A stretch of DNA of 54,167 bases, taken from contig CANQDD010000017.1 in NCBI GenBank assembly GCA_947591315.1, positions 1-54,167 on the forward strand, written 5' to 3'. A model generated the notes under the pieces. It was not told the origin of the DNA. It saw only the letters and a list, made by a program, of their open reading frames with translations, and made no database searches. The DNA is from an uncultured Clostridia bacterium (GTDB taxonomy: Bacteria > Bacillota > Clostridia > UBA1381). Made by a program: the position numbers and the translations under genes. Positions 1-8,444 of the stretch are shown here, piece after piece (positions within the stretch are counted from its first letter, which is position 1; the number at the start of each line of letters is the position of its first letter).

Positions 1-234
1 GATAGCGGCAAGTGCGGTATAGACAAGCATTACAGAGGCTACATTGTAGACGAGGATTTCCCCGAGTTTGCCGAGGAAGCGCGGAAATCGAAATGGATCC
101 CCAATCCCGACGCAGAACCCTCCTATAATATAATCAGCGCGAAAACGATTAACGGAGGATACATTCCCGATGAGAATGAAAATTCGGAGGAAGAGGTAAA
201 GACCTGTTTTTCATGCGGAGGAGGGAGAAAATGA
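1..234 (+). CDS. 3' end of an unrecognised gene (partial)
   Basis: Frame 1 is open from the left edge to a TGA at 232-234, giving the last 77 residues of a protein whose start lies outside the window. It is acidic in its second half and ends in a small Cys pair (CFSCGGGRK), which could be half of a metal site. I do not recognise the family. Its stop overlaps the start of the next gene (ATGA, 231-234), so the two genes are almost certainly translated from one message. Confidence 0.7.
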   Translation, partial: DSGKCGIDKHYRGYIVDEDFPEFAEEARKSKWIPNPDAEPSYNIISAKTINGGYIPDENENSEEEVKTCFSCGGGRK

Positions 235-1040
235 AGGTAATACTGTCACGCAAAGGCTTTGACCAATCAAACGGCGGATGCGCAAGTCCGATACTTCCGG
301 ACGGCACGATGCTGTCACTGCCTATTCCGTCGAATGACGATATTAAATTCAGCGATTTACGGTACGGCGGCAAATCGTATTACGACATAGTAAAAAGTAT
401 AAATCCGAAATTTTCAGCCGAGCGCTGCCACCTCGATCCCGATATAAGACCGGGGATAAGAAAAACCGCCGTTCCGAACTGGAAGCCCGCGTTCGGTCAG
501 ATAAGCTCGGCGCAGACTGCTCTTAAAAACGCCGGCGTAGACGTCGGCGACATATTCCTGTTTTTCGGGTGGTTCAGGCACGTAAGAGAAACGGAAAACG
601 GTTATAAATTTATCACACGGCACCAAAGCGGAAACTTTTATGATTACGCCGACCTGCACGCCGTTTACGGGTATATGCAGGTGGGGGAAATAATTACCGA
701 TAAATCGGAAATTGAAAAATATCCGTGGCACCCTCACGCGAGCGCCGAGCATACCGCGTATAAATCAAACGCTTTGTACATACCCGCCGAAAAGCTGAGC
801 CTGAACCCGTCAATACCCGGCTTCGGCACGCTCGGCTACCGCAAAGACCGAGTGCTTACAATGGAAAACAAGTCACGCGCAGTGTGGAATTATTATGATT
901 TTCTTGCTCCCGACAGGGTGTACGGAAACAGGAAAAATTCCGATGAAAACGGCGGCTTGTTTTACGGCGGAATATGGCAGGAGCTTATCGTAAACGAATC
1001 CGAGGAGCTTATGGAATGGGTGAGTAAAATATTGAATTAG
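231..1040 (+). CDS. Nmad3-type putative nucleotide-modification protein
   Basis: The 269-residue protein opens with MKVILSRKGFDQSNGG and then SPILPDGTMLSLPIP, which I recognise as the N-terminal signature of the Nmad3 family (nucleotide modification associated domain 3). The family was defined from proximity to base-modification genes in phages and bacteria; its biochemical activity is not established. I start at 231 rather than at the ATG at 213 because 231 makes an ATGA overlap with the preceding gene and the family begins with MK(V/I)ILSRKG. A second characteristic stretch is FFGWFRHV near residue 108. No other modification gene is visible nearby, so the role of this copy is unknown. Confidence 0.72.
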   Translation: MKVILSRKGFDQSNGGCASPILPDGTMLSLPIPSNDDIKFSDLRYGGKSYYDIVKSINPKFSAERCHLDPDIRPGIRKTAVPNWKPAFGQISSAQTALKNAGVDVGDIFLFFGWFRHVRETENGYKFITRHQSGNFYDYADLHAVYGYMQVGEIITDKSEIEKYPWHPHASAEHTAYKSNALYIPAEKLSLNPSIPGFGTLGYRKDRVLTMENKSRAVWNYYDFLAPDRVYGNRKNSDENGGLFYGGIWQELIVNESEELMEWVSKILN

Positions 1041-1159
1041 AGCGTGATTTGCGGCAGAATTGCCCTTTTGTGCGTTTTTTTGTATATGATATGGCATGTG
1101 TAAATCGCGGCACGCAGCGGACTTGAATGAAGGGGAAATAATATTTTCTACAAAACCCC

Positions 1160-1188
1160 TTGCAATTTCAAAAAATATATGTTACAAT
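1160..1188 (+). promoter_or_regulatory. Sigma-A type promoter of the pheS T-box transcript
   Basis: TTGCAA (1160-1165), a 17-base spacer and TACAAT (1183-1188). Transcription would start near 1195, just upstream of the T-box leader, which agrees with the leader's 5' end. Confidence 0.75.
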
Positions 1189-1194
1189 ACCACC

Positions 1195-1460
1195 GAATTG
1201 AATATGAAAAGCGATGAAGGAACAAAGTAGCGCGCGTTTCGCCATAGAGAGAGCGTAGATTGATGAGCTGGGAGTTTACGCGGTAAGAGCGCGTCGCGAA
1301 ATTTCATTCCGGAGCCGCGCGGGTGAAACCATGGGCAAGTAGTCCGCGACGGGTAATGCCGTTATCCATAACAGAGCGCCGAGTAAAATCGGAAGTCGGG
1401 TGGTACCGCGGAGTAATATGAGCACACTTCGTCCCAATGTGGGACAGAGTGTGCTTTTTA
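1195..1460 (+). ncRNA. T-box leader (tRNA-Phe sensing) of pheS
   Basis: The leader contains the near-universal T-box sequence GGTGGTACCGCGG (1399-1411), the AGAGAG bulge motif of stem I (near 1245-1252) with a GATGAG loop, and a specifier loop in which TTC (1303-1305), a Phe codon, sits in the expected place on the 3' side of stem I. It is followed at once by a terminator hairpin. Established mechanism: uncharged tRNA-Phe pairs with the specifier and with the T-box bulge, favouring the antiterminator and transcription of the synthetase genes. The identity of the downstream gene as pheS agrees with the specifier. Confidence 0.93.
1421..1460 (+). terminator. T-box terminator
   Basis: AGCACAC (1421-1427) pairs with GTGTGCT (1449-1455), and inside it GTCCCA (1431-1436) pairs with TGGGAC (1440-1445), followed by a short T run. 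It begins 10 bases after the T-box motif, so it competes with the antiterminator. Confidence 0.88.
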
Positions 1461-1472
1461 GGTTTATTAAAA

Positions 1473-1560
1473 CTGCGTAATTGATGTTGCAGGGGCGACC
1501 CTTGCGGTCGCCCGCTAAGCCGCATCAAAACGGGCGACCGCAAGGGTCGCCCCTACGCAG
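1473..1560. repeat. Palindromic repeat, family A copy 1
   Basis: Perfect 24-base arms at 1491-1514 and 1531-1554 surround a 16-base loop, and an outer CTGCGTA/TACGCAG pair (1473-1479 and 1554-1560) extends the symmetry. It lies between the T-box terminator and pheS, so it is transcribed into the pheS mRNA leader. A second copy with a different but still self-complementary core lies at 3288-3352. No ORF is inside it. Confidence 0.9.
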
Positions 1561-1604
1561 TCTAATTAACCGGTCCGCTATACCAAATCGGAAGGAGAAA
1601 TATG

Positions 1605-2624
1605 ATGAAACAAAAACTTGAAGAAATCAGAGCGGCGGCGCACGAGGCGCTCGCGGGCGAGTTGAACCTTGACGCACTCGAGCAGCTTCGCATTAAGTAT
1701 CTCGGCAAAAAGGGCGAGATCACAGCCGTTTTGAAGGGCATGGGCAAGCTCACAGCCGAGGAACGCCCCGTAATCGGTGCGCTTGCGAACGAGGTTCGCT
1801 CGCAGGTCGAGGGCATGATTGAGACGAAGAAGGCTGAAATTGCCGCGAAAATCGAGGAGGTCAAGCTCAAAGCCGAGGTAATCGACGTTACGATGCCCGG
1901 CAGGGCGCAGGAGCGCGGCGAGCTTCACCCGCTCACAAAGGTAATGAACAACATTAAGGACACGTTTATCGGCATGGGATTTGAGATTGCCGACGGCCCC
2001 GAGGTGGAGCTTGACTACTACAATTTCGAGGCGTTGAATATCCCGAAGAACCACCCCGCGCGCGACACGCAGGACACGTTCTATGTAAGCGACAACGTTG
2101 TTTTGAGAACGCAGACGTCGGGTATGCAGGTGCGCGTAATGGAAAAGCAGAAGCCACCGATACGCATAATCGCTCCGGGCAAGGTTTACAGAAGCGACGC
2201 GGTTGACGCGACGCATTCGCCCGTGTTCCACCAGATTGAGGGACTTGTGGTCGATAAGGGCGTTACGATGGCGGATTTGAAGGGCACGCTTGAAATGTTC
2301 ATTCACCGTCTGTACGGCGATGAAACGAAGGTGCGTTTCAGACCGCACCACTTCCCGTTCACCGAGCCGTCGGCGGAGCTTGACATATCGTGCTTCAAGT
2401 GCGGCGGCAAGGGCTGCCCGATGTGCAAGGGCGAGGGCTGGATCGAGATTCTCGGCTGTGGTATGGTTCACCCGAAGGTGCTCGCGAACTGCGGAATCGA
2501 TCCCGAGATTTACTCCGGTTTCGCGTTCGGTATAGGTCTTGAGCGAATCGCGATGGGTAAGTATGATATAAACGATTTGAGACTGTTCTTTGAAAATGAT
2601 TTACGCTTCCTGCGTCAATTCTAA
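1605..2624 (+). CDS. pheS: Phenylalanyl-tRNA synthetase alpha subunit
   Basis: PheS forms the (alpha-beta)2 enzyme with PheT and carries the catalytic core that charges tRNA-Phe. The 339-residue protein has the normal length, an N-terminal coiled-coil arm (about 1-85), class II motif 2 ([19 protein letters not shown], near residue 191) and motif 3 ([16 protein letters not shown], near 309). A Cys cluster [17 protein letters not shown] near residue 264 is the metal-binding-like insertion seen in many Firmicute PheS proteins. There are two adjacent ATGs (1602, 1605); the second is better spaced from AAGGAG at 1592-1597. It is controlled by the T-box leader upstream. Confidence 0.96.
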   Translation: MKQKLEEIRAAAHEALAGELNLDALEQLRIKYLGKKGEITAVLKGMGKLTAEERPVIGALANEVRSQVEGMIETKKAEIAAKIEEVKLKAEVIDVTMPGRAQERGELHPLTKVMNNIKDTFIGMGFEIADGPEVELDYYNFEALNIPKNHPARDTQDTFYVSDNVVLRTQTSGMQVRVMEKQKPPIRIIAPGKVYRSDAVDATHSPVFHQIEGLVVDKGVTMADLKGTLEMFIHRLYGDETKVRFRPHHFPFTEPSAELDISCFKCGGKGCPMCKGEGWIEILGCGMVHPKVLANCGIDPEIYSGFAFGIGLERIAMGKYDINDLRLFFENDLRFLRQF

Positions 2625-2627
2625 ATT

Positions 2628-3149
2628 ATGGACAAAATCATGATAATCGGTTTTTCCGGCTGCGGCAAATCGACTCTCGCAAGACGCTTGGGTGCGGCGC
2701 TCGGCATAGAGCCGCTGCATTTTGACACGATCCACTGGCTGCCCGGCTGGGTAGAGAGCAGCGACGAGTACAAAATCGAGCGCGTGCGAAAGGAACTTGA
2801 AAAAGACCGCTGGATAATCGAGGGCAGCTACAGGCGCATACTCTGGAAGGAACGCATCGGCGCGGCGGACACGGTTATATTCCTCGATTTCAACAGATTT
2901 CTGTGCCTTTACCGCGTGATAAAGCGGCGGATAATGTACAGCGGCAAAACGCGTCCCGATATGGGCGAGGGCTGCGAGGAAAAGATAGATTTCGAGTTCC
3001 TGCGCTGGGTGTTCTGGGGCGGACGGAAAAAGCGGAAAAGCAATCTGGAATTGATGGAGCGTTTGAAAAGTATGGAAGGCAAAAACGCGTATACGTTTAC
3101 AAACCCGAAGGAATTGGAGCGATTTGTTCGGGGGATAGAGGGAATGTAA
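2628..3149 (+). CDS. P-loop NTPase of the FlaR/topology-modulation (adenylate-kinase-like) type
   Basis: The 173-residue protein starts three bases after the pheS stop. It has a Walker A motif GFSGCGKST at residues 8-16 and the HFDTIHWLPGW and IIEGSYR segments typical of proteins annotated as DNA topology modulation protein FlaR, a poorly characterised branch of the adenylate-kinase fold. The substrate is not known. No separate ribosome site is visible apart from pheS coding sequence, so it is probably translationally coupled to pheS. It separates pheS from pheT, which are usually adjacent. Confidence 0.8.
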   Translation: MDKIMIIGFSGCGKSTLARRLGAALGIEPLHFDTIHWLPGWVESSDEYKIERVRKELEKDRWIIEGSYRRILWKERIGAADTVIFLDFNRFLCLYRVIKRRIMYSGKTRPDMGEGCEEKIDFEFLRWVFWGGRKKRKSNLELMERLKSMEGKNAYTFTNPKELERFVRGIEGM

Positions 3150-3169
3150 ATTATGATTTAGAGGTGTAA

Positions 3170-3286
3170 GCCTCCCTTGTTAAAGGGAGGGGGACCGCCG
3201 AAGGCGGTGGAGGGATTCATTGTAAAATCAAAAAGGAATCCCCCAGTCAGCTTCGCTGACAGCCCCCTTTGACAAGGGGGCCTCAC
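3170..3286. repeat. Bipartite palindromic repeat, family B copy 1
   Basis: Terminal arms (GCCTCCCTTGTTAAAGGGAG at the left, CCCCTTTGACAAGGGGGCCT at the right) and two internal hairpins (ACCGCCGAAGGCGGT; GTCAGCTTCGCTGAC) make a foldback element of about 117 bases. A near-identical copy in the opposite orientation is at 41388-41505. It is noncoding and sits between the kinase-like gene and pheT. Confidence 0.88.
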
Positions 3287-3287
3287 C

Positions 3288-3352
3288 GTAGGGGCGAACC
3301 GTGTTCGCCCGTTCCCAATGCATCGCGGCGGGCGAACACGGTTCGCCCCTAC
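3288..3352. repeat. Palindromic repeat, family A copy 2
   Basis: Arms 3288-3311 and 3329-3352 are exact reverse complements. The outer part (GTAGGGGCGA and CGCCCG ends) matches the copy at 1491-1554, while the core differs in both arms in a compensating way. It directly abuts family B copy 1, forming a composite of two elements between the kinase-like gene and pheT. Confidence 0.88.
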
Positions 3353-3421
3353 GTCCACGCCACCAATACACCCCTAAATCATAATTTACCACCCCAAAAA
3401 ATATTGAAAGGAAATGACACT

Positions 3422-5797
3422 ATGAATTTACCGTTAAGCTGGCTTAACGACTACATGGACATAGACGTTACGCCGAAGGAATATTCGGACAAAATGACAA
3501 TGAGCGGCTCGAAGGTCGAGGGTTACGAAAGCCTCGGCGACAGCGTTACGAACGTTGTTACGGGCAAGGTTCTGACCTGCGTCGACCACCCCGACAGCGA
3601 CCACTTAAAAATCACTACCGTTGACGCGGGTACGGGCGAAACGCTGCAGATAGTCTGCGGCGCGCCGAACTGCAAGGCGGGCATAATCGTGCCGGTAGCG
3701 CTTGTGGGCGCGGTTTTGCCGGGCGGAAAAATAAAGAAGGGCAAAATGCGCGGCGTGGAGTCGTGCGGTATGCTCTGCTCGCACGACGAGCTCGGCATAA
3801 CAAAGGAAATGCTCGGCTACGAGCCGGAGTACGGCATACTGATTCTGCCTGACGACACGCCGATTGGCAAGGATATACGCGACCTGTTCGGCATGAACGA
3901 GACGGTCGTTGAGTTTGAGATTACCTCGAACCGCCCCGACTGCTTCTCGATAATCGGTCTCGCGCGTGAGAGCGCGGCGACGTTCGGCAAGAAGTTTACG
4001 ATACCCGAAGTGAAATTCACCGAAACGGACGGCAGCATCAACGACGCGATAAGCGTTGAGGTGCTCGACACGGACAAGTGCAAGCGTTACTGCGCGAGAA
4101 TGGTAAAGAACGTGAAAATAGGCCCGTCGCCGTCATGGATGCAGCAGCGTCTTACCGCCTGCGGCGTGCGCCCGATAAATAATATAGTAGATATTACGAA
4201 CTACGTCCTGCTCGAATACGGTCAGCCGATGCACGCGTTCGACCTGCGCGATCTCGCGGACGGCAAGATTATCGTCCGCCGCGCCGACGACGGCGAGGTT
4301 ATAAAGACGCTCGACGGTCAGGACAGAAAGCTCACGCAGGACGACCTCGTAATCGCGGACGGCAAAAGAGCCGTAGCGGTCGCGGGCGTAATGGGCGGCT
4401 TCAACAGCGAGGTAAAGGACGATACGGCGACCGTTATATTCGAGTCGGCGACGTTCGACGCGGCGTCGGTAAGACTTACGGCGCAGAGAATAGGTCTCAG
4501 AACCGAAGCTTCCTCGCGCTACGAGAAGGGTCTCGACTACAATAACACCGTTCCCGCCGTTGAGCGCGCGTGTCAGCTTGTCGAAATGCTCGGCTGCGGC
4601 GAAAACGTCGGCGGTATGATAGATGTAATGGGCAACGTCACGGATATGGCTGCGCTGCCATTCAGACCCGACAAAATAAACGCGTTCCTCGGCACGGACA
4701 TTCCGACGGAGGACATGGTCAGGATTTTTGACGCGCTCGAAATAAAGACCGATCTTGAAAACATGACGGTCACACCGCCGTCGTTCAGACCCGACCTCGC
4801 GGGCGAGGCTGACATCGCGGAGGAGGTCGCGCGTTTCTATGGCTACGACAAAATCCCGACGACGCTCCTTTCGGGCGAAGCGACGTGCGGAAGAAAGAAC
4901 GACAGACAGAAAATGCAGGACGCGGTGGGCGAGAGCCTCAACGCGCAGGGCATGAACGAGATATACACATATACGTTCGTGAGCCCGTCGATATTCGACA
5001 AGCTCAACATTCCCGCGGACAGCGATTTGAGAAAGACGGTGAAAATCACAAATCCGCTTGGCGAGGACACGTCCGTTATGCGCACGACGACGATCGCGAG
5101 CATGATGGAAATTTTAGCGAGAAACTACAACTACAGAAACCCCGCCGCGAAGCTGTACGAGATAGGCAAGGTGTTTATCCCGACAGGCGGCGAGCTCCCC
5201 GACGAGCCGTACAAAATCACGCTCGGCATGTACGGAAACAAGTGCGATTTCTACGATATAAAGGGCATTGTCCAGACGCTGCTTGCCGATTTGAAGGTTG
5301 AAAAGGTGAAGTACGCGGCTGTGACGGACAACCCGACGTTCCACCCCGGCAGATGCGCGAAGGTTACGGCGGGCGGTAAAACGCTCGGCGTGTTCGGCGA
5401 GATACACCCTGCGGTGCGCAGAAAGTACGGAATAGACACTCCCGTTTACGCCGGCGAACTCGATTTTGAAAGCGTGTTCTTAAACATCAACACAAATATC
5501 AAATTCACGGAGCTGCCGAAATTCCCCGCAGTTACGCGCGATATAGCGGTTCTGGTCGACAAGACCGTTCCCGTCGCGGACATAGAGGAAATAATAGCGC
5601 AGTCGTCGAAGAATCTGGAGAGCATCAAGCTGTTCGACGTGTACGAGGGCGACAGAATACCCGAGGACAAAAAGAGCGTGGCGTACAGCGTCGTATACCG
5701 CGCGTCCGACAGAAGTCTTACGGGCGAGGAGGTACAGAAGTCCTTTGACAAGGCGGTACGCTCGCTCGAACACAGACTTGGAGCGCAGCTTAGGTAA
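3422..5797 (+). CDS. pheT: Phenylalanyl-tRNA synthetase beta subunit
   Basis: PheT recognises tRNA-Phe and edits mischarged tRNA as partner of PheS. The 791-residue protein has the usual order: OB-fold tRNA-binding domain (about 40-150), B3/B4 editing domain (about 210-390), B5 domain (about 405-470), catalytic-like core, and the C-terminal ferredoxin-like anticodon-binding domain (about 697-791, beginning FTELPKFPAVTRDIAVLV). I start at 3422 because it begins with the family sequence MNLPLSWLNDY and has AAAGGA at 3407-3412; a longer reading back to 3269 would translate the palindromic repeat. The kinase-like gene and two repeats separate it from pheS. Confidence 0.96.
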   Translation: MNLPLSWLNDYMDIDVTPKEYSDKMTMSGSKVEGYESLGDSVTNVVTGKVLTCVDHPDSDHLKITTVDAGTGETLQIVCGAPNCKAGIIVPVALVGAVLPGGKIKKGKMRGVESCGMLCSHDELGITKEMLGYEPEYGILILPDDTPIGKDIRDLFGMNETVVEFEITSNRPDCFSIIGLARESAATFGKKFTIPEVKFTETDGSINDAISVEVLDTDKCKRYCARMVKNVKIGPSPSWMQQRLTACGVRPINNIVDITNYVLLEYGQPMHAFDLRDLADGKIIVRRADDGEVIKTLDGQDRKLTQDDLVIADGKRAVAVAGVMGGFNSEVKDDTATVIFESATFDAASVRLTAQRIGLRTEASSRYEKGLDYNNTVPAVERACQLVEMLGCGENVGGMIDVMGNVTDMAALPFRPDKINAFLGTDIPTEDMVRIFDALEIKTDLENMTVTPPSFRPDLAGEADIAEEVARFYGYDKIPTTLLSGEATCGRKNDRQKMQDAVGESLNAQGMNEIYTYTFVSPSIFDKLNIPADSDLRKTVKITNPLGEDTSVMRTTTIASMMEILARNYNYRNPAAKLYEIGKVFIPTGGELPDEPYKITLGMYGNKCDFYDIKGIVQTLLADLKVEKVKYAAVTDNPTFHPGRCAKVTAGGKTLGVFGEIHPAVRRKYGIDTPVYAGELDFESVFLNINTNIKFTELPKFPAVTRDIAVLVDKTVPVADIEEIIAQSSKNLESIKLFDVYEGDRIPEDKKSVAYSVVYRASDRSLTGEEVQKSFDKAVRSLEHRLGAQLR

Positions 5798-5804
5798 ATA
5801 TTGT

Positions 5805-5834
5805 GCGGCGGTGAGAAATCACCGCCGTATTTTT
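5805..5834 (+). terminator. Terminator after pheT
   Basis: The stem GCGGCGGTGA/TCACCGCCGT (5805-5814 and 5819-5828) with a GAAA-type loop is followed by five T residues. It ends the phe transcript. Confidence 0.9.
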
Positions 5835-5898
5835 ACGTTCGATTTTGCGCGAAAACGGCTTAAATAAGCCATGTCACAAAAAATTAACATTTAAGAGG

Positions 5899-5927
5899 TA
5901 GACAATTTCAAAATTTTTTGATATAAT
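5899..5927 (+). promoter_or_regulatory. Promoter of the NlpC/P60 protein gene
   Basis: TAGACA (5899-5904), 17-base spacer, TATAAT (5922-5927). It lies just after the pheT terminator and about 35 bases before the next start codon. Confidence 0.65.
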
Positions 5928-5962
5928 ATACTCTGTATTAGTTTGTAAAAGAGGTGATATGC

Positions 5963-8425
5963 TTGAAGCTTTTGACAAAATCGGCGCTGGCGGCGGCAGT
6001 TATTGCGGCGGCGTTTTCTTTGAGCATATCGGCATACGCCTCGCCCGTAACGGAGCGTGACGCGCTCGCAAACGCGGTTTTGCTGTATGAGACGCTGTCG
6101 GGCGCGGAGGTTCAAATTCCGCCCGAACCGATAGCTGAAACGGAAGATACGGAGCTTTTGAAAGCCGCCCTGCTCGGTTACATAAACCTCGACGATACAT
6201 ATTACGCTTCACAGGGCGCGGGCATAAGGAGGCAGGACTTCATATCGGTGCTGTATAAGGCGATAGTCCTTACCGACGACAGCTACATGATTTCCTCCGA
6301 TGAGGCGGACAGCATACTTAACGAGTGCTACAACAACGCGTACATAGACGATGAAAACAGAATAGCGTACGCGTTTATGATAAAGCAGGGAGTAATATCC
6401 TGCGGCGACGATACAGATCCGTCGGCGGAGCTTGACGAAAGCGAGTGCGCCGCGCTTACCGAGAGGGTGCGCGTCGGATTTTTGAAGGACGTTACGGTAA
6501 CGGTTGACGGCGCGGATATAACGGTCGGTGCGAATATAAGTACGGTTACGGACGTTTTCGGTGAGCCGAACCGCATAGACAAGACGGAGTACGGCTTTGA
6601 ATGGTACGTGTACAATTCAGATTACACGAATTTCTTCATGGTCGGAGTACAGGCGGACAGAATATGCGCCGTATTTTCAAACGGCGCGGATTTTGAATAT
6701 AACGGCGTAACGTCGGGATGCGACATGGTGTACACCGCCGATTACGAGGACGACCGCTGCTTCAGATTTTATCCTACGCCCGACGGCAGGGTTGACAGCA
6801 TACTCTACAATCCCGCCTACCGCGGCGAGGACGAGAGTGCGGCGGTAAAGCGTTCAAAGTCGCTGTTGCTGCTCGACATGATTAACGCGAACCGCGCGAA
6901 AAACGGCAAAATGATATATGCCGAGGACAGCGCGCTGAGCAGTGAGGCGTGGCTCACCGCTATCGGCACGGAGAATGACGACGCGGTAACAAAAACGGGT
7001 TACGACGTGTTTTCCGTGTACCGCCAGCTTGTGGCTGATGACAGCGGGATTTTAACGCAGGATACCGATTACATAACGCCGGTCGGAATAAGCTCCTTAA
7101 ACGAGGACGGGGGCGGCGTGACGGCAAGCATAATCTCGGACGTAACGCGCGAGGTGAGCGCGCCGGAGATTACGGAAGCCGAAATTGACGATGAAAATTA
7201 CGAGATAAACGGCGTGGACGAGGTAACAACGCCCGTGCTTGTGTCCCCGAAAACAGAGGACGCGTACAACGCCGGCGACGATATTGTGATAGAGCTTGCG
7301 ATGCAGGCGGCGCAGAAGTACCATATTGAGGCGTTCGACGTGGAAAACGACAGCTACGCCGTGAACGAGTACATAGTGACGGACGGTACGGGCATCACTC
7401 TGCCGCACGACCTCTTCACCGAGGGAAGCGACTATCTGCTGACGGTAAGCTCCGTGACGGAGAACGGCGAGTCGCTTTCGGCGGAGGATACGCTCATAAG
7501 CTACGGCAGCGCGTACGACAGCGGCGTGAACATAATCGCGCCGTACAACGAGGGCATACTTGACGACGACTGCCTTGATATAACGTGGCAGTCGGATATG
7601 TACCACGATTTCGGAGTTGACATATACAACGAGCGCGACGAACTCGTTTACAGCACGGTTGTGCGCGGAGAGAACGAGGCTCATATAGAGGGGCTCGAGG
7701 GCGGCAAATACTTCCTGTACGTGTCGGCTCTCAGACGCGGCACGGATGTTGTAAAGGCGCAGGACTGCGTAACGTTTACGGCGAAAATCCCCGAGCCGGT
7801 TATAAGTGAAATAATCCTTGACAGGGACGAGGTATATTACTACATCTACGAAGATGAGGAAATGGGACTTCTCTATTTCTACGACGAGGAGCTTGTGGAC
7901 GTGGAGGAGGACGGAGAAACCGTAACGAAGAAAAAGATTATACGCAAGCAGGTTAAGGCGACGAACGGTTACAGACGGCTTGACGAGTACCGTGCTAAGC
8001 CGGAGTTCACGACAGGCGACCCGACAATCACGCAGCAGCACAGCGTCAAGTACGACGGAACCGTAGGCAGCGCGATTGTGAGCGAGGCGGCGAAGTACCT
8101 CGGTACTCCGTACGTTTGGGGCGGCACTTCGCCCAACGGCTTTGACTGTTCGGGACTTGTGCAGTACGTCATGCAGTCGCTCGGCATAAGCGTTGACCGC
8201 GTAGCCGAGGAGCAGTTTAAAAACGGCGTAAGCGTGAACCGAGACGAGCTGCAGCCCGGCGACCTTGTATTCTTTGAACAGAACGGTTACATTCATCACG
8301 TGGGCATATATGCCGGCGACGGCATGATGATCCACGCTCCGCATACGGGAGATGTTGTGAAATACCAGTCGATAGACACGGATTATTACCGCAGTGAATA
8401 TGCGGGCGCAAGACGCGTTTATTAA
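5963..8425 (+). CDS. Exported NlpC/P60 cell-wall hydrolase with N-terminal SLH-like and CAP-associated regions
   Basis: The 820-residue protein begins with a signal peptide (MKLLTKSALAAAVIAAAFSL, cleavage near SAYA). Residues of about 30-170 resemble degenerate SLH-type helices, and 175-250 resemble a CAP-associated domain (repeated VFGEPNRIDK-like and FEWYVYNS-like segments). The middle is made of beta-rich Ig-like repeats. The C-terminal 120 residues are an NlpC/P60 domain with the catalytic Cys in GFDCSGLV (near residue 729) and His residues in IHHVGIYAGD and MIHAP. The family cleaves peptidoglycan stem peptides outside the membrane. I choose TTG at 5963 because it gives a basic signal-peptide start and a good gap from AGAGGTGA; GTG at 5954 is the alternative. 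Confidence 0.85.
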   Translation: MKLLTKSALAAAVIAAAFSLSISAYASPVTERDALANAVLLYETLSGAEVQIPPEPIAETEDTELLKAALLGYINLDDTYYASQGAGIRRQDFISVLYKAIVLTDDSYMISSDEADSILNECYNNAYIDDENRIAYAFMIKQGVISCGDDTDPSAELDESECAALTERVRVGFLKDVTVTVDGADITVGANISTVTDVFGEPNRIDKTEYGFEWYVYNSDYTNFFMVGVQADRICAVFSNGADFEYNGVTSGCDMVYTADYEDDRCFRFYPTPDGRVDSILYNPAYRGEDESAAVKRSKSLLLLDMINANRAKNGKMIYAEDSALSSEAWLTAIGTENDDAVTKTGYDVFSVYRQLVADDSGILTQDTDYITPVGISSLNEDGGGVTASIISDVTREVSAPEITEAEIDDENYEINGVDEVTTPVLVSPKTEDAYNAGDDIVIELAMQAAQKYHIEAFDVENDSYAVNEYIVTDGTGITLPHDLFTEGSDYLLTVSSVTENGESLSAEDTLISYGSAYDSGVNIIAPYNEGILDDDCLDITWQSDMYHDFGVDIYNERDELVYSTVVRGENEAHIEGLEGGKYFLYVSALRRGTDVVKAQDCVTFTAKIPEPVISEIILDRDEVYYYIYEDEEMGLLYFYDEELVDVEEDGETVTKKKIIRKQVKATNGYRRLDEYRAKPEFTTGDPTITQQHSVKYDGTVGSAIVSEAAKYLGTPYVWGGTSPNGFDCSGLVQYVMQSLGISVDRVAEEQFKNGVSVNRDELQPGDLVFFEQNGYIHHVGIYAGDGMMIHAPHTGDVVKYQSIDTDYYRSEYAGARRVY

Positions 8426-8444
8426 ATTTCAGGGGGTACATAAT

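Noticed and set aside
1578..2471. A 297-codon minus-strand frame opposite pheS
   Set aside because: pheS on the plus strand is certain; the antisense frame has no ribosome site or family.
3269..3421. A longer N-terminus for PheT
   Set aside because: It would translate the family A palindrome and lacks PheT similarity; the start at 3422 has a ribosome site and the family N-terminus.
7097..8344. A 415-codon minus-strand frame opposite the NlpC/P60 gene
   Set aside because: It is a shadow of a gene with clear NlpC/P60 motifs, with the same biased composition and no start signal.
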